This document shows positions 45,301 to 57,635 of a DNA stretch of 64,000 nucleotides, piece after piece. A program made the translations under genes and the position numbers. Numbering within the stretch: position 1 is the first letter of the stretch; each line of letters starts with the position of its first letter. Below the pieces are notes generated by a model. It had not been told where the DNA came from. It did no database searches and saw only the letters and a list, made by a program, of their open reading frames with translations. Origin of the DNA: Cryptomeria japonica (Eukaryota; Streptophyta; Pinopsida; Cupressales; Cupressaceae); the NCBI RefSeq assembly GCF_030272615.1, contig NC_081414.1, positions 913,951,648-914,015,647 of the forward strand, written 5' to 3'.

Positions 45301-46463
45301 TGAAATAGAAAAATCTCTGCAACAGTATTCTAAAATTTATAGAGGCGATCCCACAATATTGGGTTACACTTTTTTATACTTCCTGATTTTTACTAAAATC
45401 ATACATTTTTAGAAAATATAATGATTTTTTTTAAAATTAGAAAGTAGCTTTTGGAAGTGTCATTTGCAATCACATAACCCTAAATTAATTTAGAGACTGT
45501 TATTAATGAATTAGGGTTTAATATTTATATACTAGGATCAAAGCCTTTGCACTCAACAAGACTTGATCCCCGGCGGGCTCATTTGGAGCCATTCAACTTC
45601 ACCAATAGATCAAGGACCCATTGACTGAAATATAATGATTTAATCCTTGAGGTCCCATTTGAAGTAACTAATTTAGGAGAGTTAGATCAAATCCTCTTAG
45701 ATAAAAAATCCTTGGATATAACCTCTCTACTCTTAAATCATACCTGTAGTGGAGTCTCCTTCATACCTATGAAAATGTTGATAAAAAACCACTTTTGCAT
45801 CAGCTTTTGGGGGTTCAAATGAATTCATTTAAAAGTTTCTTTTTAAGGTATGTAAGTCCTTATTATAAGCTTTACAAATAGTATAAATTTTAATTTATTA
45901 ATTTCAATAATATATTTATGTTTTATTTCTTATGAATGTAGTTTTTTCATAAAAAAACAAGGATTGTGTTTCACACGTGGAAAAATCGAGAAATAGGGAA
46001 TAAAAATTGTCAAAAAAATATTTTCCCTAGGTATTGATATTCTCATTTAGGTATTGATATTCTCATTTCAACACAAAAATAATTTAATACAAATGCATAC
46101 AAAAAAAATTATGCATTACGAAATACACCTATATCCAAATTACAATTATGTTGACTTGAAAAATTAACTAAAAAAAATATATGTAACAAAAAATAATGGA
46201 AAAATATCCATGCACTAGACATTTGTGTGACAAATATATATTTAAAAAATCTAAATTTCCTTCTTTCTATAAAAAATGTTATACGTTATAGAATAAATGT
46301 CACTTCTTAAAAATCTTGATTTTGTTGTGTAGGGGAAAAATTGAGACTAAGTATGGAAACCCTAATCCCACTCTCATACACACTCATGGAATACAAAAGA
46401 GCCTAGAGAGGTAACGCATGTTGGCTACTTCTTATGAGAAAGAGAGAGCCATGGATTACCTCT
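45301..46463. other. AT-rich spacer before Copia-2
   Basis: No gene is supported. The sequence up to 46463 is the left flank of the Copia-2 insertion; before that insertion it continued directly at 53899. Confidence 0.45.
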
Positions 46464-48004
46464 TGTTGGCATTTGTGCAGCGTATGTTGATATGATGATA
46501 TTATGTTGTCATTGATGTCAATATACAGGAGAGTGAACTGACAATATGCTGAAAAGTGAACAGGTATAATGTGGTGAACCGGTATATGTGCAACGGAGTG
46601 TACAGGTATATTGAAGCTAAGTAGTTGGCAAAGAGAACCAATATAGCGGTATGTTTGTCTAAGTGAACCGGTATGATGGAATGTGAACCGACATATGGAA
46701 TGTTTTCTAGTAAAGCTTAATATGGTATGCTTATCGGTTGGTAGTCTTAGTGTAAGGGTTTCTGGTTGAAGTGTTCCAAGCCTATGTGATTCAACCGATG
46801 ACATTGTGTGATGAGCTGGCATTGTAATCAAGATTAGATCATGTTGCCACGTCAGCCTTGTGCGCATGAAGGATCTTGCATGAAGGAGATTGATCCTATC
46901 TGCCTCAGGAATGTGCGAAGTCCCTATAAACAGTGGAGAATGTGTGATGGGTTATCGCCTCCATGAAACAGTGAAGAAGAAATGATGGAGAATATCTTGA
47001 GATATGTTCAAGACTGTTGTATTCAAATGCAAAGTGTTCAATGGCCAGGATTGAACTGCCTAAATTGCTTAACCTAAATGTTTAGGATTTAGGGTTTATG
47101 CTACCGACCTACCTGTTTCCTATAAGGTCGATGTTGTGTTTCATATTGAGGTTGTTGGAAAATTGTGTGTGTGTATCTAGGTGCAGAGATACGTGATTCT
47201 TGCCAGACCATATGAGATAAGAGGATTGATTCCTGCATAGTGTGTGTGCAGAAGGAAGGAACTTAAGCGGATATGCATTAGGCATTGAGAGCTATTACCA
47301 GATCATTGTATTACCTGTTGATCTTTAACCACTTCAATAGTTGGAAAATCCCTTAACTGGGTAGCTTTAATCAGCTTGCTATAAATCCTTTAATAGGGTG
47401 ACTCAAACTCACTGAGTTCTTGAAATCCTCTAACAAGGTAACCTCTAACAAGGTTTAACCCTTAACCGAGTATTTAGCCATCCCTTAACCAGGTGATCTC
47501 TAACATGATCGGTTCCTAGCAGAACGTTTTGTAACAATCTTTAACCGGACTAGGCTCCTAATAGAGCGGACTCCTAAAGAGTTCAAAAGCAGCTTGTGGG
47601 TATTCATCCCCATCGTGATTTTTCTCTGTTGGGTTTCCATGTGAAAAATCTGTGTGTCATGTTTAGTATTTTTCATGTGATGTTTTAAGTGATTTGTGTC
47701 TAAAGGTAAATCATGCTGAGCTAGCTATTATTATATTTCTGATGATAGATTACCTATTCATGCATAAGGGTGAAATGGAAGTGTAGTATTAAGTTATGTG
47801 GAAAGCTAAGTGATTAACCAGTTAATGCTTGTCACAGTCATTCTTAGCTTTACCGGTTGCACTCTGTTTCAGACCGGTGTTACTGTCTATCAGACATTTG
47901 CAGTGTTTGCAGTCAAACTGGTTCAGGAAATTTTTTGTGATTGTACTAATGCACCCCCCCTCTCAGTACTGGTTTGGTACTTATTGTTCATCATTGAGTC
48001 ATCA
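46464..48004 (+). repeat. Copia-2 5' LTR (1,541 bp)
   Basis: Starts TGTTGGCATTTGTGCAG and ends GAGTCATCA. Its last 80 bases hold a C-run phrase (GCACCCCCCCTCTCAGTA) resembling the LTR end of the 6.5-kb element. Confidence 0.95.
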
Positions 48005-48006
48005 AT

Positions 48007-48018
48007 TGGTATTAGAGC
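48007..48018 (+). other. Copia-2 primer-binding site
   Basis: TGGTATTAGAGC, two bases (AT) after the LTR. It is the initiator tRNA-Met site with one C-to-T change. Confidence 0.88.
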
Positions 48019-48075
48019 GTCCTCTAGGTCCTCTGTGTTGTAAGCTTAACCGCTTGAGGGAAAGATCCTATTGTA

Positions 48076-51000
48076 ATGATGAAGAGGGAAGGTCCAAAGT
48101 TCAACAGGGATAACTTGAAAATATGGAAGGACAGAATGAAGACTTACATCAGAAGCATGGGTGCTCAACACTGGAGCTATGTTGAGAATGCTTTTGTTAT
48201 TCCTACCGGTACTCTCACCGATGATCAAAAGAGAGAAATACAGGAGAATGGGCAAGTCATGGAGCCCTAATTAGTAGCTTATCTGACATTAAGTTAATTG
48301 ATGTCTAGGATAAAGATAATCCCAAAGAAGTATAGGACACTCTTGAGAATATCTATGGCGGTGATGAGCATGTAAACCAAGCTAAGGAAGAAAGCCTTAG
48401 AGGGAAGTTTGAAGACATGCAGATGGTTGAAGGTGAGACCATTCAATAGTATGGAATAAGAATCACAATTGTTGTTGGAGATATCAAGAGTGCAGGTGGT
48501 AAAATGGAAGATTCCACTGTGGTAAGCAAAGTTCTGAGATCCTTATTACCGGTCTATGCAATAAGGGTTGCTGCTATTTAGTAGTTGATATCAATAGACA
48601 AGACTAAGGTATCACTAGACTCCATCATTGCAAAGTTGATAGCATATGAGCTAAATAGTTTTGATGGCCGTGTTCAAAAGACTGAATCAACTTTTAGAGT
48701 TTCTGCTGTACCATCCAGAAAAGGAAAAGAAGCAAGCACCAATGGTGAACCAAGACAAAGCAGAGAAATGGATGATGAGGAGATCCTGATGGAATTTGAA
48801 GCTCTTCTTGCCAGGAAACTTCCTAAAGGAACTGGTAAATACAGAGGTAAGCTCCCTTTGAAATGCTTTTCTTGTAACCGGATAGGACATATTGCTATAA
48901 ACTGTCCTAATGGTGACAACAAGGACAAACCGAAAAGGTTCAAGAAAATTGAAGGAGGAAACCAGAGAAACTATTTTGTTGCAGCTGATGAAGGTGTCAT
49001 AGATGAGGAATCGGAAGATGAAGACAATGAAGATATTATGTTTGTTGCAGTAAAGGAAGATGTGTCAGATAAGAAGGCTCTTGTCTCCCACTTTGATAAT
49101 TCAAATGAGTGGATTATTGACAGTGGTTGTTCTCATCATATGACTGGCAACCAAAGCAAGTTTCTATCTTTGGAAGAATATGATGGTGGTATGGTTCGCT
49201 TTGGTAATGACGCACCATGTATGGTCAGAGGAAGAGGGTCCATCTCTCTGAACGGAAAGAGCAGTGCTGACAATGTGTATTGGGTGGAAGGTCTCAGACA
49301 CAATCTATTGAGTGTTGCCTAGCTGAATGACAGTGGACTCACTCTAGAATTCAAAAATGGAGTGTGCAAAATCAAAGGAAAGAATGGTGATTTGATGGCC
49401 ACCGGTATGCCGACCAAAGGTAACTTATTTCAGCTAAATGCAAATATAAGTACATGTCTTATGGCCAAGTTTGATGATAGCTAGATATGGTGTAGTAGAC
49501 TCTGCCATGTAAACTGTGATAATATTATGAAGGCCAGTAAGATCAAGGTAGTTAGAGGATTGTCGATGCTGAGCAAATCGGAAAATCCTTTATGCAGAGA
49601 ATGTCAACTAGGAAAAATGTCTTCCTCAACCTTCAAAGGTAAATCTTTCACAGCTGACAACTTACTTGATCTTGTGCATACTGATTTGTGTGGTCCTATG
49701 AAAACTAGGAGTGTGCAGGGAGATAGGTATTTTATGATTCTTACAGATGATTGCTCAAGAATGATGTGGGTCACATTGTTGAAGGACAAGTTTGAAGCCT
49801 TTGGAAAGTTCAAAGCTTTCAGAGCATTGGTAGAAAAGGAAAGTGGTAGAAGAATCAAATGCCTTAGAACTGATCAAGGAGGGGAATTCACTTCCGGTGA
49901 ATTCAACAAATGGTGTGAAGAGAATGGTATCAAGAGGCAACTGTTTGCCCCCCGAACTCCACAACAGAATGGCTTAGCAGAGAGAAACAACCGAACTGTG
50001 GTTGAAGCTGCTAGAATGATGTTGATCCAAGGAAAAGTTGCTCACAACTTTTGGAGAGAAGCCTCCTACATAATGAACCAGGTACTCATCAAAAAGGGAA
50101 AGGATAAGACTCCTTATGAGTACTGGACCAGTAAGACACCAGTGGTAAGCTACTTTAGAATGTTTGGTAGCAAATGTTATATCAAGAGGAGTGAACATCA
50201 TAACAAGTTCGATGCAAAATATGATGAAGGAATATTCTTAGGATATTCCACCAAGAGTAAAGCTCTCAAATGTTTCAACAATAGGACTCAAAGAATTGTT
50301 GAAAGCATCAATGCTAGGGTTGATGAAAACTCTGGGAAACCTGAGGAAACTAGCAATGAGCAAGTAGGAGATGAATCGGTAGATGTTGATGCTAACGAAG
50401 ATGAGGATGAAGGAGAAAAGCAAGAAGAATCTATTAAGAACATACCTAAGTATGTCAAACTCAATCATGACCTAAAGCAGATCATAGGAGACAAAGATGT
50501 AGGAATTCTTACAAGAAGAAAGGTCAAAGAAAGCTCATTTATGATCTCTGAATTTGAGCCTAAATCATTCAAAGAGGCACATAAAGATGAAGACTGGATC
50601 AAGGCAATGGAGGAGGAACTTGATCAGATAGAGAAGAATGGTACATGGTCTTTGGTACCCAGACCAGAGCATAAAAATGTCATTGGAACCAAATGGGTTT
50701 TCAGAAACAAGCTAAATGAGGATGGCATAGTGGTAAGGAACAAAGCCAGACTAGTGTGTAAAGGATACGCCCAAGAAGAAGGAGAAGACTATGGAGAAAC
50801 CTTTGCTCTAGTAGAAAGATTGGAAGGAGTGCGTAAGCTTCTTGCATATGCAGCTTTTAAAAGATTCAAGGTATATCAAATGGATGTAAAATTTGCATTC
50901 CTAAATGGAATACTTGAAGAGGAGGTGTACATAGAACAACCAGATGGGTTTTCCCTATCAGAAGACAGTGGCATGGTGTGTAGGCTACATAAAGCCTTGT

Positions 51001-52085
51001 ATGGACTAAAGCAGGCACCTAGAGCATGGTATGAATGCTTGCACTCCCATCTTGTGAAAATTGTATTTGAAATAACAAGTGAAGATAGAAATATCTATTT
51101 GAAATCAAAAGGAGATTAGATTCTAATCTGTGAAGTATTTGTTGATGACATCATCTTTGGAGGAGATGATAAGATGAGTCATGATTTTGCAGATGAGGTG
51201 AAAAAGGAGTTTGAGATGTCACTCATAGGGGAAATTAAGTTCTTCATTGGACTACAGATTCAGCAAATGAAATAAGGAATCTTTATTAGTCAGTCCAAGT
51301 ATGTCAAAGAGGTGTTGAAGACCTTTGGCATGGAAGACAGTAAACTGGTTGGTACACCAATGGTGACCGGTTGTAAATTATCAAAAGAGGATGGCTCGGC
51401 ATTGGTAAATGAGAAGGATTACCGATCAATGATTGGTAAGTTGCATTATGTAGTGCATAGAAGACCAGACATTGCACATGCAGTGGGTATTACTGCTTAG
51501 TTTCAAGAAAGCCCAAGAGAATCCCACTTGGTAGCAGTCAAGCAGATTCTTAGATATCTGAAGGGAACAGTTGACTATGGGTTATGGTATTCATACAATA
51601 ATGATTTCAACCTGAAAGTGTTCACAGATGCTGATTGGGCTGGTAATGTAGATGACCAAAAGAGCACAACCAATGGTGCATTCTTCCTTGGTGGTAGACT
51701 GGTCTCATGGATGAGTAAAAATCATAGTTGTATCTCTCAGTCTATAGCAGAAGCAGAGTATGTTGCAGCTTTTATAAACTACACCCAGACCATAGGGATG
51801 AAGCATGTATTAAATGGCTTCAAAGTTCCTGTATCTGAACCAGTAAGCATATCTTGTGACAATAAAAGTGCAATTAACATTTCCAAGAATCCAGTTTTGC
51901 ATGCTAGAACCAAGCACTTTGAGCTCAAGTATCATTTCTTGAGGGAGAAGGTACAAAACATTGTGTTGGAACATGTTTCCAGTAAGGAGCAGCTAGCAGA
52001 CATATTCACCAAGCCTCTACCAAAGGCTATATTTACCTATTTGAGAGGTGAATTAGGGGTGCTGCCCCTTCAAGAGGTGAACTAA
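48076..52085 (+). pseudogene. Copia-2 gag-pol polyprotein, broken
   Basis: Begins MMKREGPKFNRDNLKIWKDR and ends at the TAA at 52083-52085, about 1,335 codons in one frame with roughly a dozen stops. The gag zinc knuckle is CFSCNRIGHIAINC (48.86 kb). The protease WIIDSGCSHHMTG keeps DSG. The integrase has [27 protein letters not shown] and [12 protein letters not shown], but its first zinc-binding His is lost (WCSRLCHVN where W-H-x-R-L-G-H is usual). The reverse transcriptase has [44 protein letters not shown] and VFVDDIIFGG. The RNase H has FTDADWAGNVDDQKST and IAEAEYVAA, ending QLADIFTKPLPK. The 49527-51119 piece (530 residues) is open across integrase and half of the reverse transcriptase. 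Most stops are TAG, fitting C-to-T decay. Confidence 0.95.
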
Positions 52086-52308
52086 AAGTATGTGCTCCAC
52101 ATTAGTCAGGTATTGCAGTGTCCAATATTTTTTAGGATGGATGTGTTGAAGGATACTACTCCTCAGGGGGAGCAACGTAGTGGAATAGGAAAACTTGTGC
52201 TTCCACTTTGGCATTGTTGTCAAAGGAGGAGAAGATGTGAAGCGGAGAAGATATCTGCAGCAGCAGATGTGATGCTAGGTAATATCTTTGTATATTGCCA
52301 TCAAAGCC

Positions 52309-52320
52309 AAAGGGGGAGAT
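52309..52320 (+). other. Copia-2 polypurine tract
   Basis: AAAGGGGGAGAT, directly before the 3' LTR. The surrounding 30 bases are nearly the same as in the 6.5-kb element. Confidence 0.9.
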
Positions 52321-53893
52321 TGTTGGCATTTGTGCAGAGTATGTTGACATGATGATATTATGTTGTCGTTGATGTCAATATACAGGAGAGTGAACCCGCA
52401 ATATGCTGAAAAGTGAATCGGTATAATGTGGTGAACTGATATATGTGCAAAGGAGTGTACATGTATATTGAAGCTAAGCAGCTGGCAAAGAGAACCGGTA
52501 TAGTGGTATAAATCGGTATATGAGCAATAGGTGAAGTGGTATGTTTGTCCAAGTGAACCGGTATGATGGAATGTGAACCAACATATGGAATGTTTTCTAG
52601 TAAAGCTTAATATGGTATGACTACCGGTTGGTAGTCTTAGCTTAAGGGTTTCTGGTTGAAGTGTTCCAAGCCTGTGTGATTCAACTAATGACATTGTGTG
52701 AAGAGATAGCATTGTAATCAAGATTAGATCATGTTGCCATGTCAGCCTTGTGCACGTGAAGGATCTTTCATGAAGGACATTGATCCTATCTGCCTCGGGA
52801 ATGTGCGAAGTCCCTGTAAATGGCAGAGAACACGTGATGGGTTATCGCCTCCATGAAATGGTGAAGAACAAACGATGGAGAATATCTTGAGATCTATTCA
52901 AGACCATTGTATTCAAATGCAAAGTGTTCAATGGCCAGGATTGAACCGCCTAAATTTCTTAACCTAAATATTTAAGATTTAGGGTTTATGCTACCGACCT
53001 ACCTGTTTCCTATAAGGTTGATGCTGTGTTTCATACTCAAGTTGTTGGCAAATTGTGTGTGTGTATCTAAGTGCAGAGATACGTGATTCTTGCTAGACCA
53101 AATGAGATAAGAGAATTGATTCCTGCATAGTGTGTGTGCAGAAGGAAGGAACTTAAGTGGATCTGCCTTAGGCATTGAGAGCTATTATCAGATCATTGTA
53201 ATACTTGTTGATCTTTAACCACTTCAATAGTTGGAAAATCCCTTAACCGGGTAGCTATAATCAGCTTGTTGTAAATCCTTTAACAGGGTGACTCAAACTC
53301 ATTTAATTCTTGAAATTCTCTAACAAGGTAACCTCTAACAGGGTTTAACCCTTAACTGGGTATTTAGCCATCCCTTAACTGGGTTATCTCTAACAGGATC
53401 GGTTCCTAGCAAAACCCGTTGTAATAGTCTTTAACCGGACTAGGCTCCTAACAGAGTGGACTTCTAAAGAGTTCAAAAGAAGCTTGTGGGTATTCATCCC
53501 CACCATGGTTTTTCCCTATTGGGTTTCCACGTGAAAAATCTATGTGTCATGTTTAGTATTTTTCATGTGATTATTTAAGTGATTTGTGTTTGAAGGTAAA
53601 TCATGTTGAGCTAGCTGTTATTATATTTTTGATGATAGATTACCTATTCATGCATAAGGGTGAAATTAAAGTGTAGTATTAATTTAAGTGGAAAGCTAAG
53701 TGATTAACCAGTTAATGCTTGTCATAGTCATTCTTAGCTTTATCGGTTGCACTCTATTTTAGACTGGTTGTACTGTCTATCACACATTTGTAGTGTTTGC
53801 AGTCAAACTGGTTCGAGAAAAGTTTTGTGACTGTACTGATTCACCCCCCTCTTAGTACCGATTTGGTACTTATTGTTCATCATTGATTCATCA
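52321..53893 (+). repeat. Copia-2 3' LTR (1,573 bp)
   Basis: Starts TGTTGGCATTTGTGCAG and ends GATTCATCA, followed at once by the target duplication. Confidence 0.95.
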
Positions 53894-53941
53894 CCTCTTA
53901 GGTTTTCTATTACTTTGTTGAAAATGAGAGAGAGGAATGAT

Positions 53942-54059
53942 GCAAAATATAATCTAACCTCAAAACCAAGTAAGCAAACAAACCCTAATCTGAGAATGCC
54001 GCAAAATATAATCTAACCTCAAAACCAAGTAAGCAAACAAACCCTAATCTGAGAATGCA
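53942..54059. repeat. 59-bp tandem duplication
   Basis: A 59-bp unit starting GCAAAATATAATCTAACCTC and ending CTGAGAATGC is repeated once, at 53942-54000 and 54001-54059, with only the last base different. It begins about 45 bp to the right of the Copia-2 insertion. Confidence 0.95.
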
Positions 54060-55929
54060 GATCAAAGAACAACTGATAGACTGCTGCAAAGTACAAATCA
54101 GAAGGAAAAATCAAAGGTGTATCTATGTTTGAAATCTTAGCAGAAATGTTCAGGACTAGGGTGCTAGGCCACTATCCTGATTCTGCAATTCTTGAGCTAA
54201 AACTGATAGGAAGGATTTGGGAGTCTGCAAAGTGTTGCTCTGCCAAGTCCTACTGACAGAGGGAAAGACCATGGTGCCACACCACTATCTTGGATAGGAA
54301 TAGGGAACCATGCCCTTGTCCTTGGGGTTTTTTCCAAGATCTGCAACCCAGAACTCTCTGTGTGCACTCTTCCGGTCCCGAAACTTCCAGCGACGATTGG
54401 ATCCGAATCTGTACCCGAAGTTGAAAAAGAGGGTTTGGGATGGCTCTATAGGGTTTTTCCTTAGTCAAATCCCTATTTTGGTGATTTACACCTTCACGAA
54501 TAGCCAATAATGTATTGAAAACGTGTGTGAGAGAACCTTGTGTGTGTGCAAGATCCTAAGAATGAAAGCAAACAACCTAGAGCAACCCTAAAGAGTAAAC
54601 CCTAATTTCTTATAATTGACAAAGTAAATGCTCTAAATCCACAATGCAAAGTGATCTAAAGTATGAATATGAATCAAAATGAAACTTATGAAAAGATATG
54701 AAAACAACATGAAACCATACCCAACCCCAAGGGAGAGGTACAAGCCAATCGTCAGTTAGTGATCTCCTATTGTTCTTCTACATCTTCAAAAGCCCCCAAT
54801 AGATAAAATGATTCTTGATGAATGTTTGATGGATGAATATTGAATGTTGTTGAAGAATTGAAATATCTACTCTTTCTTTGCAAAGAAGGATCTAATGCTC
54901 CAAAAAATTTCTCTTAGATTCTTAGAAGAAGACCCCTTCAAATGAAGAAAGAGAGCTCTTAAGTATGAAACCGTAGATCTTAATTTCATGTTTAGGCCTA
55001 CCCGGGATTTGAATTTCTCACTGATATTTTGGGGTCAAGAAATATTATATCATAGGATTGTGCTCCAAACATTTCGGGGAAAAATCCGCAGACTATGTGC
55101 ATTCGCGCCACAGTTTGACAAACTTTTTACCAAATTTTTCGGGTTGTTAGATATGATGATATTAGAGCATATCTGGTGTAGGAGCACCTAGTTTTGAGTG
55201 CATTTTCTACATTTTGGTGTGTTAGTCTATAGTTTGGTTTTAGATTTTGAATAAGTAACCACTCATAGGTTCACATGTGTTTGTGATATGCATTGGTAGG
55301 TTGGATGTCAATGAGATCACGTGTTTACTCATTTTGTCTTGAGCCCTTGTAAGCCTAAAATGGCATAAACATGCATTTTGGTGTAAAACATATTGAAAAG
55401 ACTTATTTGGAATTGAGACATGTCTTGTTAGTGGTTTTTAGTCATCCTAGATGGTTTAGAATGAGAAACAAACCATGAAATGCAAAAGTGCACTTTTTGG
55501 CAAAAGTTGTCAAAGTTGCTTGACGATATTTTGCAACGTTGAGCAACTTTTTGCAACTTTGAGAAAAGGGTTGGTTAAGAAACTGATGGAGAGATAGTTA
55601 GGACCAAAATGGAATATAAATTCCTTGAGTATGAATGTAATGAGGTTGGTGAACACTTGGAGCAGATCATAATACATTTTGAAGACCATTTTCCAAGTTT
55701 GACCTTGTGCTTTCTCAAATTTGGAGCAGCAGTTCGTACTCCATAGATTGATTGCATTGTTGTTATTTGATAATTATTTCTTAAATGTTATTATAGTGCT
55801 CATAAAGAATCTTAGTTAGTTTTGTTTCAGGTTTGAGTTGAGTTTTTGATTTTGAAAGTTCTCGACCTGAGCAAGGGTTTGAGAGACCCAAACATGGTTC
55901 TAGCTTGAAGTCCTTTGCGTTTCTCTCAA
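54060..55929. other. Unassigned region, probably the R-U5 end of the Tat-type LTR
   Basis: No gene is supported. Lying downstream (minus strand) of the Tat LTR TATA box, it could hold the transcribed end of that LTR, but the end cannot be fixed without the other LTR. Confidence 0.35.
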
Positions 55930-57042
55930 TAACCCTTGGGAGTCAAGAAATGGAACCTTTTTATAGTGTAAATAGTATTTTTTTGATTTGGACGTCATTG
56001 AAAGGCCATTGGACATCATTTCCTAAGCGAGCTCAGTCATAGCCCGGTTAGGAAGTGATTGAAAGTTTGCAAGTGCTTGCAGGGATGAGAAGGTTTGGAG
56101 TTTTCAATTGTTTGGCATGAGAAAAGTGGGGTGTGGTAGAACCTATGTGAGAGTTTGGAGGTGTGGCAGGTCAGGGAAGACATTAAAACCTTGGAAGTAG
56201 ACCAAAAAAACCCAAAAAACCCTTCAAAATAAGCCATTTTTGGGTTCTGTACCTATACAGTCAGACTGAGTTTCCTCACTTCATGAATCTTAAATTTCCC
56301 CCAAAAGGTTACTCAGATCATAAATGATTTTTTCTAGTTATTTGGGATAATTTTGAGTTATTCCTCAAAAACCGGTTAGGTAGGGCTAATTGGGGCTCTA
56401 GGGCTACTAGGCCTAGAATATAAGAAAAGGAAAGAGCGATGGAGAAATGGATGAAACCCAAACACTAAACCAGTTGATTGGCCTTTTAAAAACTTATGGA
56501 CACATTCTACATCCCCTACAAGCATATGTTAGGAGTTGGATTTACCCTTGTGAATCTCAACCATGCCTGAGCAACCAGTGAGCACATACTGATTGGGAGC
56601 ACTCCTAGAGAGTTTGCATGTTTAGTTTGGTTGATAGACCAGTGTGTAATGAAGGGATCCCACAAAGACATCACTTTTATTCCTTTTAGAAAAGGATTGA
56701 CTCTCTTTGAGTCCCCTCCCCGTTAGTATCCCAAAGTTATAGTTGATTTTGAGATGTTTTGATGTGCAAAATCGGGCCTAAATGGTCAAAATAAGACATA
56801 ATTAGGGTTTATGATTAAATGATTCATTGGAGAAATAAGATGAAAAGGGGCACGCTTAGGGTAAAGGGCCCAACTTTTTAACCTGTAAAGTGATGAAACA
56901 TGACCTTAGATTTAATTTAATTAATTAATTAAATGCTTAAAGGGGAATGAGAAATGCAAGATGCAAGACACACTAAGGCGGGTCCTAACCTAAGTGTGAA
57001 ATTGTACCACCCTAGCAAGGGTGTACAATTTATGACACTACA
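55930..57042 (-). repeat. U3 part of the 3' LTR of the Tat-type gypsy element
   Basis: On the minus strand AAAGTGGGGGATAAA (57043-57057) is a polypurine tract, and TGTAGTGTCATAAATTGTACA follows at 57042, the expected LTR start. A TATA box (CTATAAAAAGG) lies about 1.1 kb in, at 55956-55966. The LTR continues to lower coordinates beyond the listed end. Confidence 0.6.
55956..55966 (-). promoter_or_regulatory. TATA box in the Tat-type LTR
   Basis: Minus strand CTATAAAAAGG, in the expected place between U3 and R. Confidence 0.55.
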
Positions 57043-57635
57043 TTTATCCCCCACTTTAGTAGTCATATGACACTATGTGCATATGCAAGCTAAAGTACAG
57101 AAAAGTAAACATCATTTGAAAAAGGATATAGTCATAAGTTGTCGACCGAAGCCCCCAGTAGTATCTGCAGTACACAGTTAGGAACCACACCTTGCAAAAC
57201 CACATGTTAGATCAAAAAATCACCTAATTCTTACTAAGGAAGGTGATGAAATTTGTGGGTGGCTATATGCCCCCCTTTATCGACTTGCTTATTAGTGAGG
57301 TGAAACAGGGTATCATGTTTTCCACACTGAATTGTGATAAAGATTTTGATGAAGGAAGTCCACTAGAAGGCTTGATTGCTCATCCAATAATATTATGTAG
57401 ATAATGAGGAGTGAGAGGACAAAATCATGATTCCAACTCCATGGACGTTGTGATAATCAGAGCTTCCTAGCTCAAGATATGATAGATTGAAGAAAAAGTA
57501 TAGAAATTAGGGTTTTAACTTAAAAACATTAAGTCAAAAAGCGCATAACTCATAAATATGAAAGTGACACCTTCATTTGTCACTTTCTAACTTTTTGGCA
57601 CTATTCATTATAGAGGGGCCCACATACAAGCCATC

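Larger units (their letters stand above)
46464..53893 (+). mobile_element. Copia-2: complete Ty1/copia LTR retrotransposon, dead
   Basis: 7,430 bp. The long LTRs are 46464-48004 and 52321-53893. A primer-binding site follows the first and the polypurine tract AAAGGGGGAGAT precedes the second. CCTCT at 46459-46463 and 53894-53898 is a perfect 5-bp target duplication. The interior holds one gag-pol frame in Copia order. The LTRs differ by scattered transitions and small indels. Confidence 0.96.
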
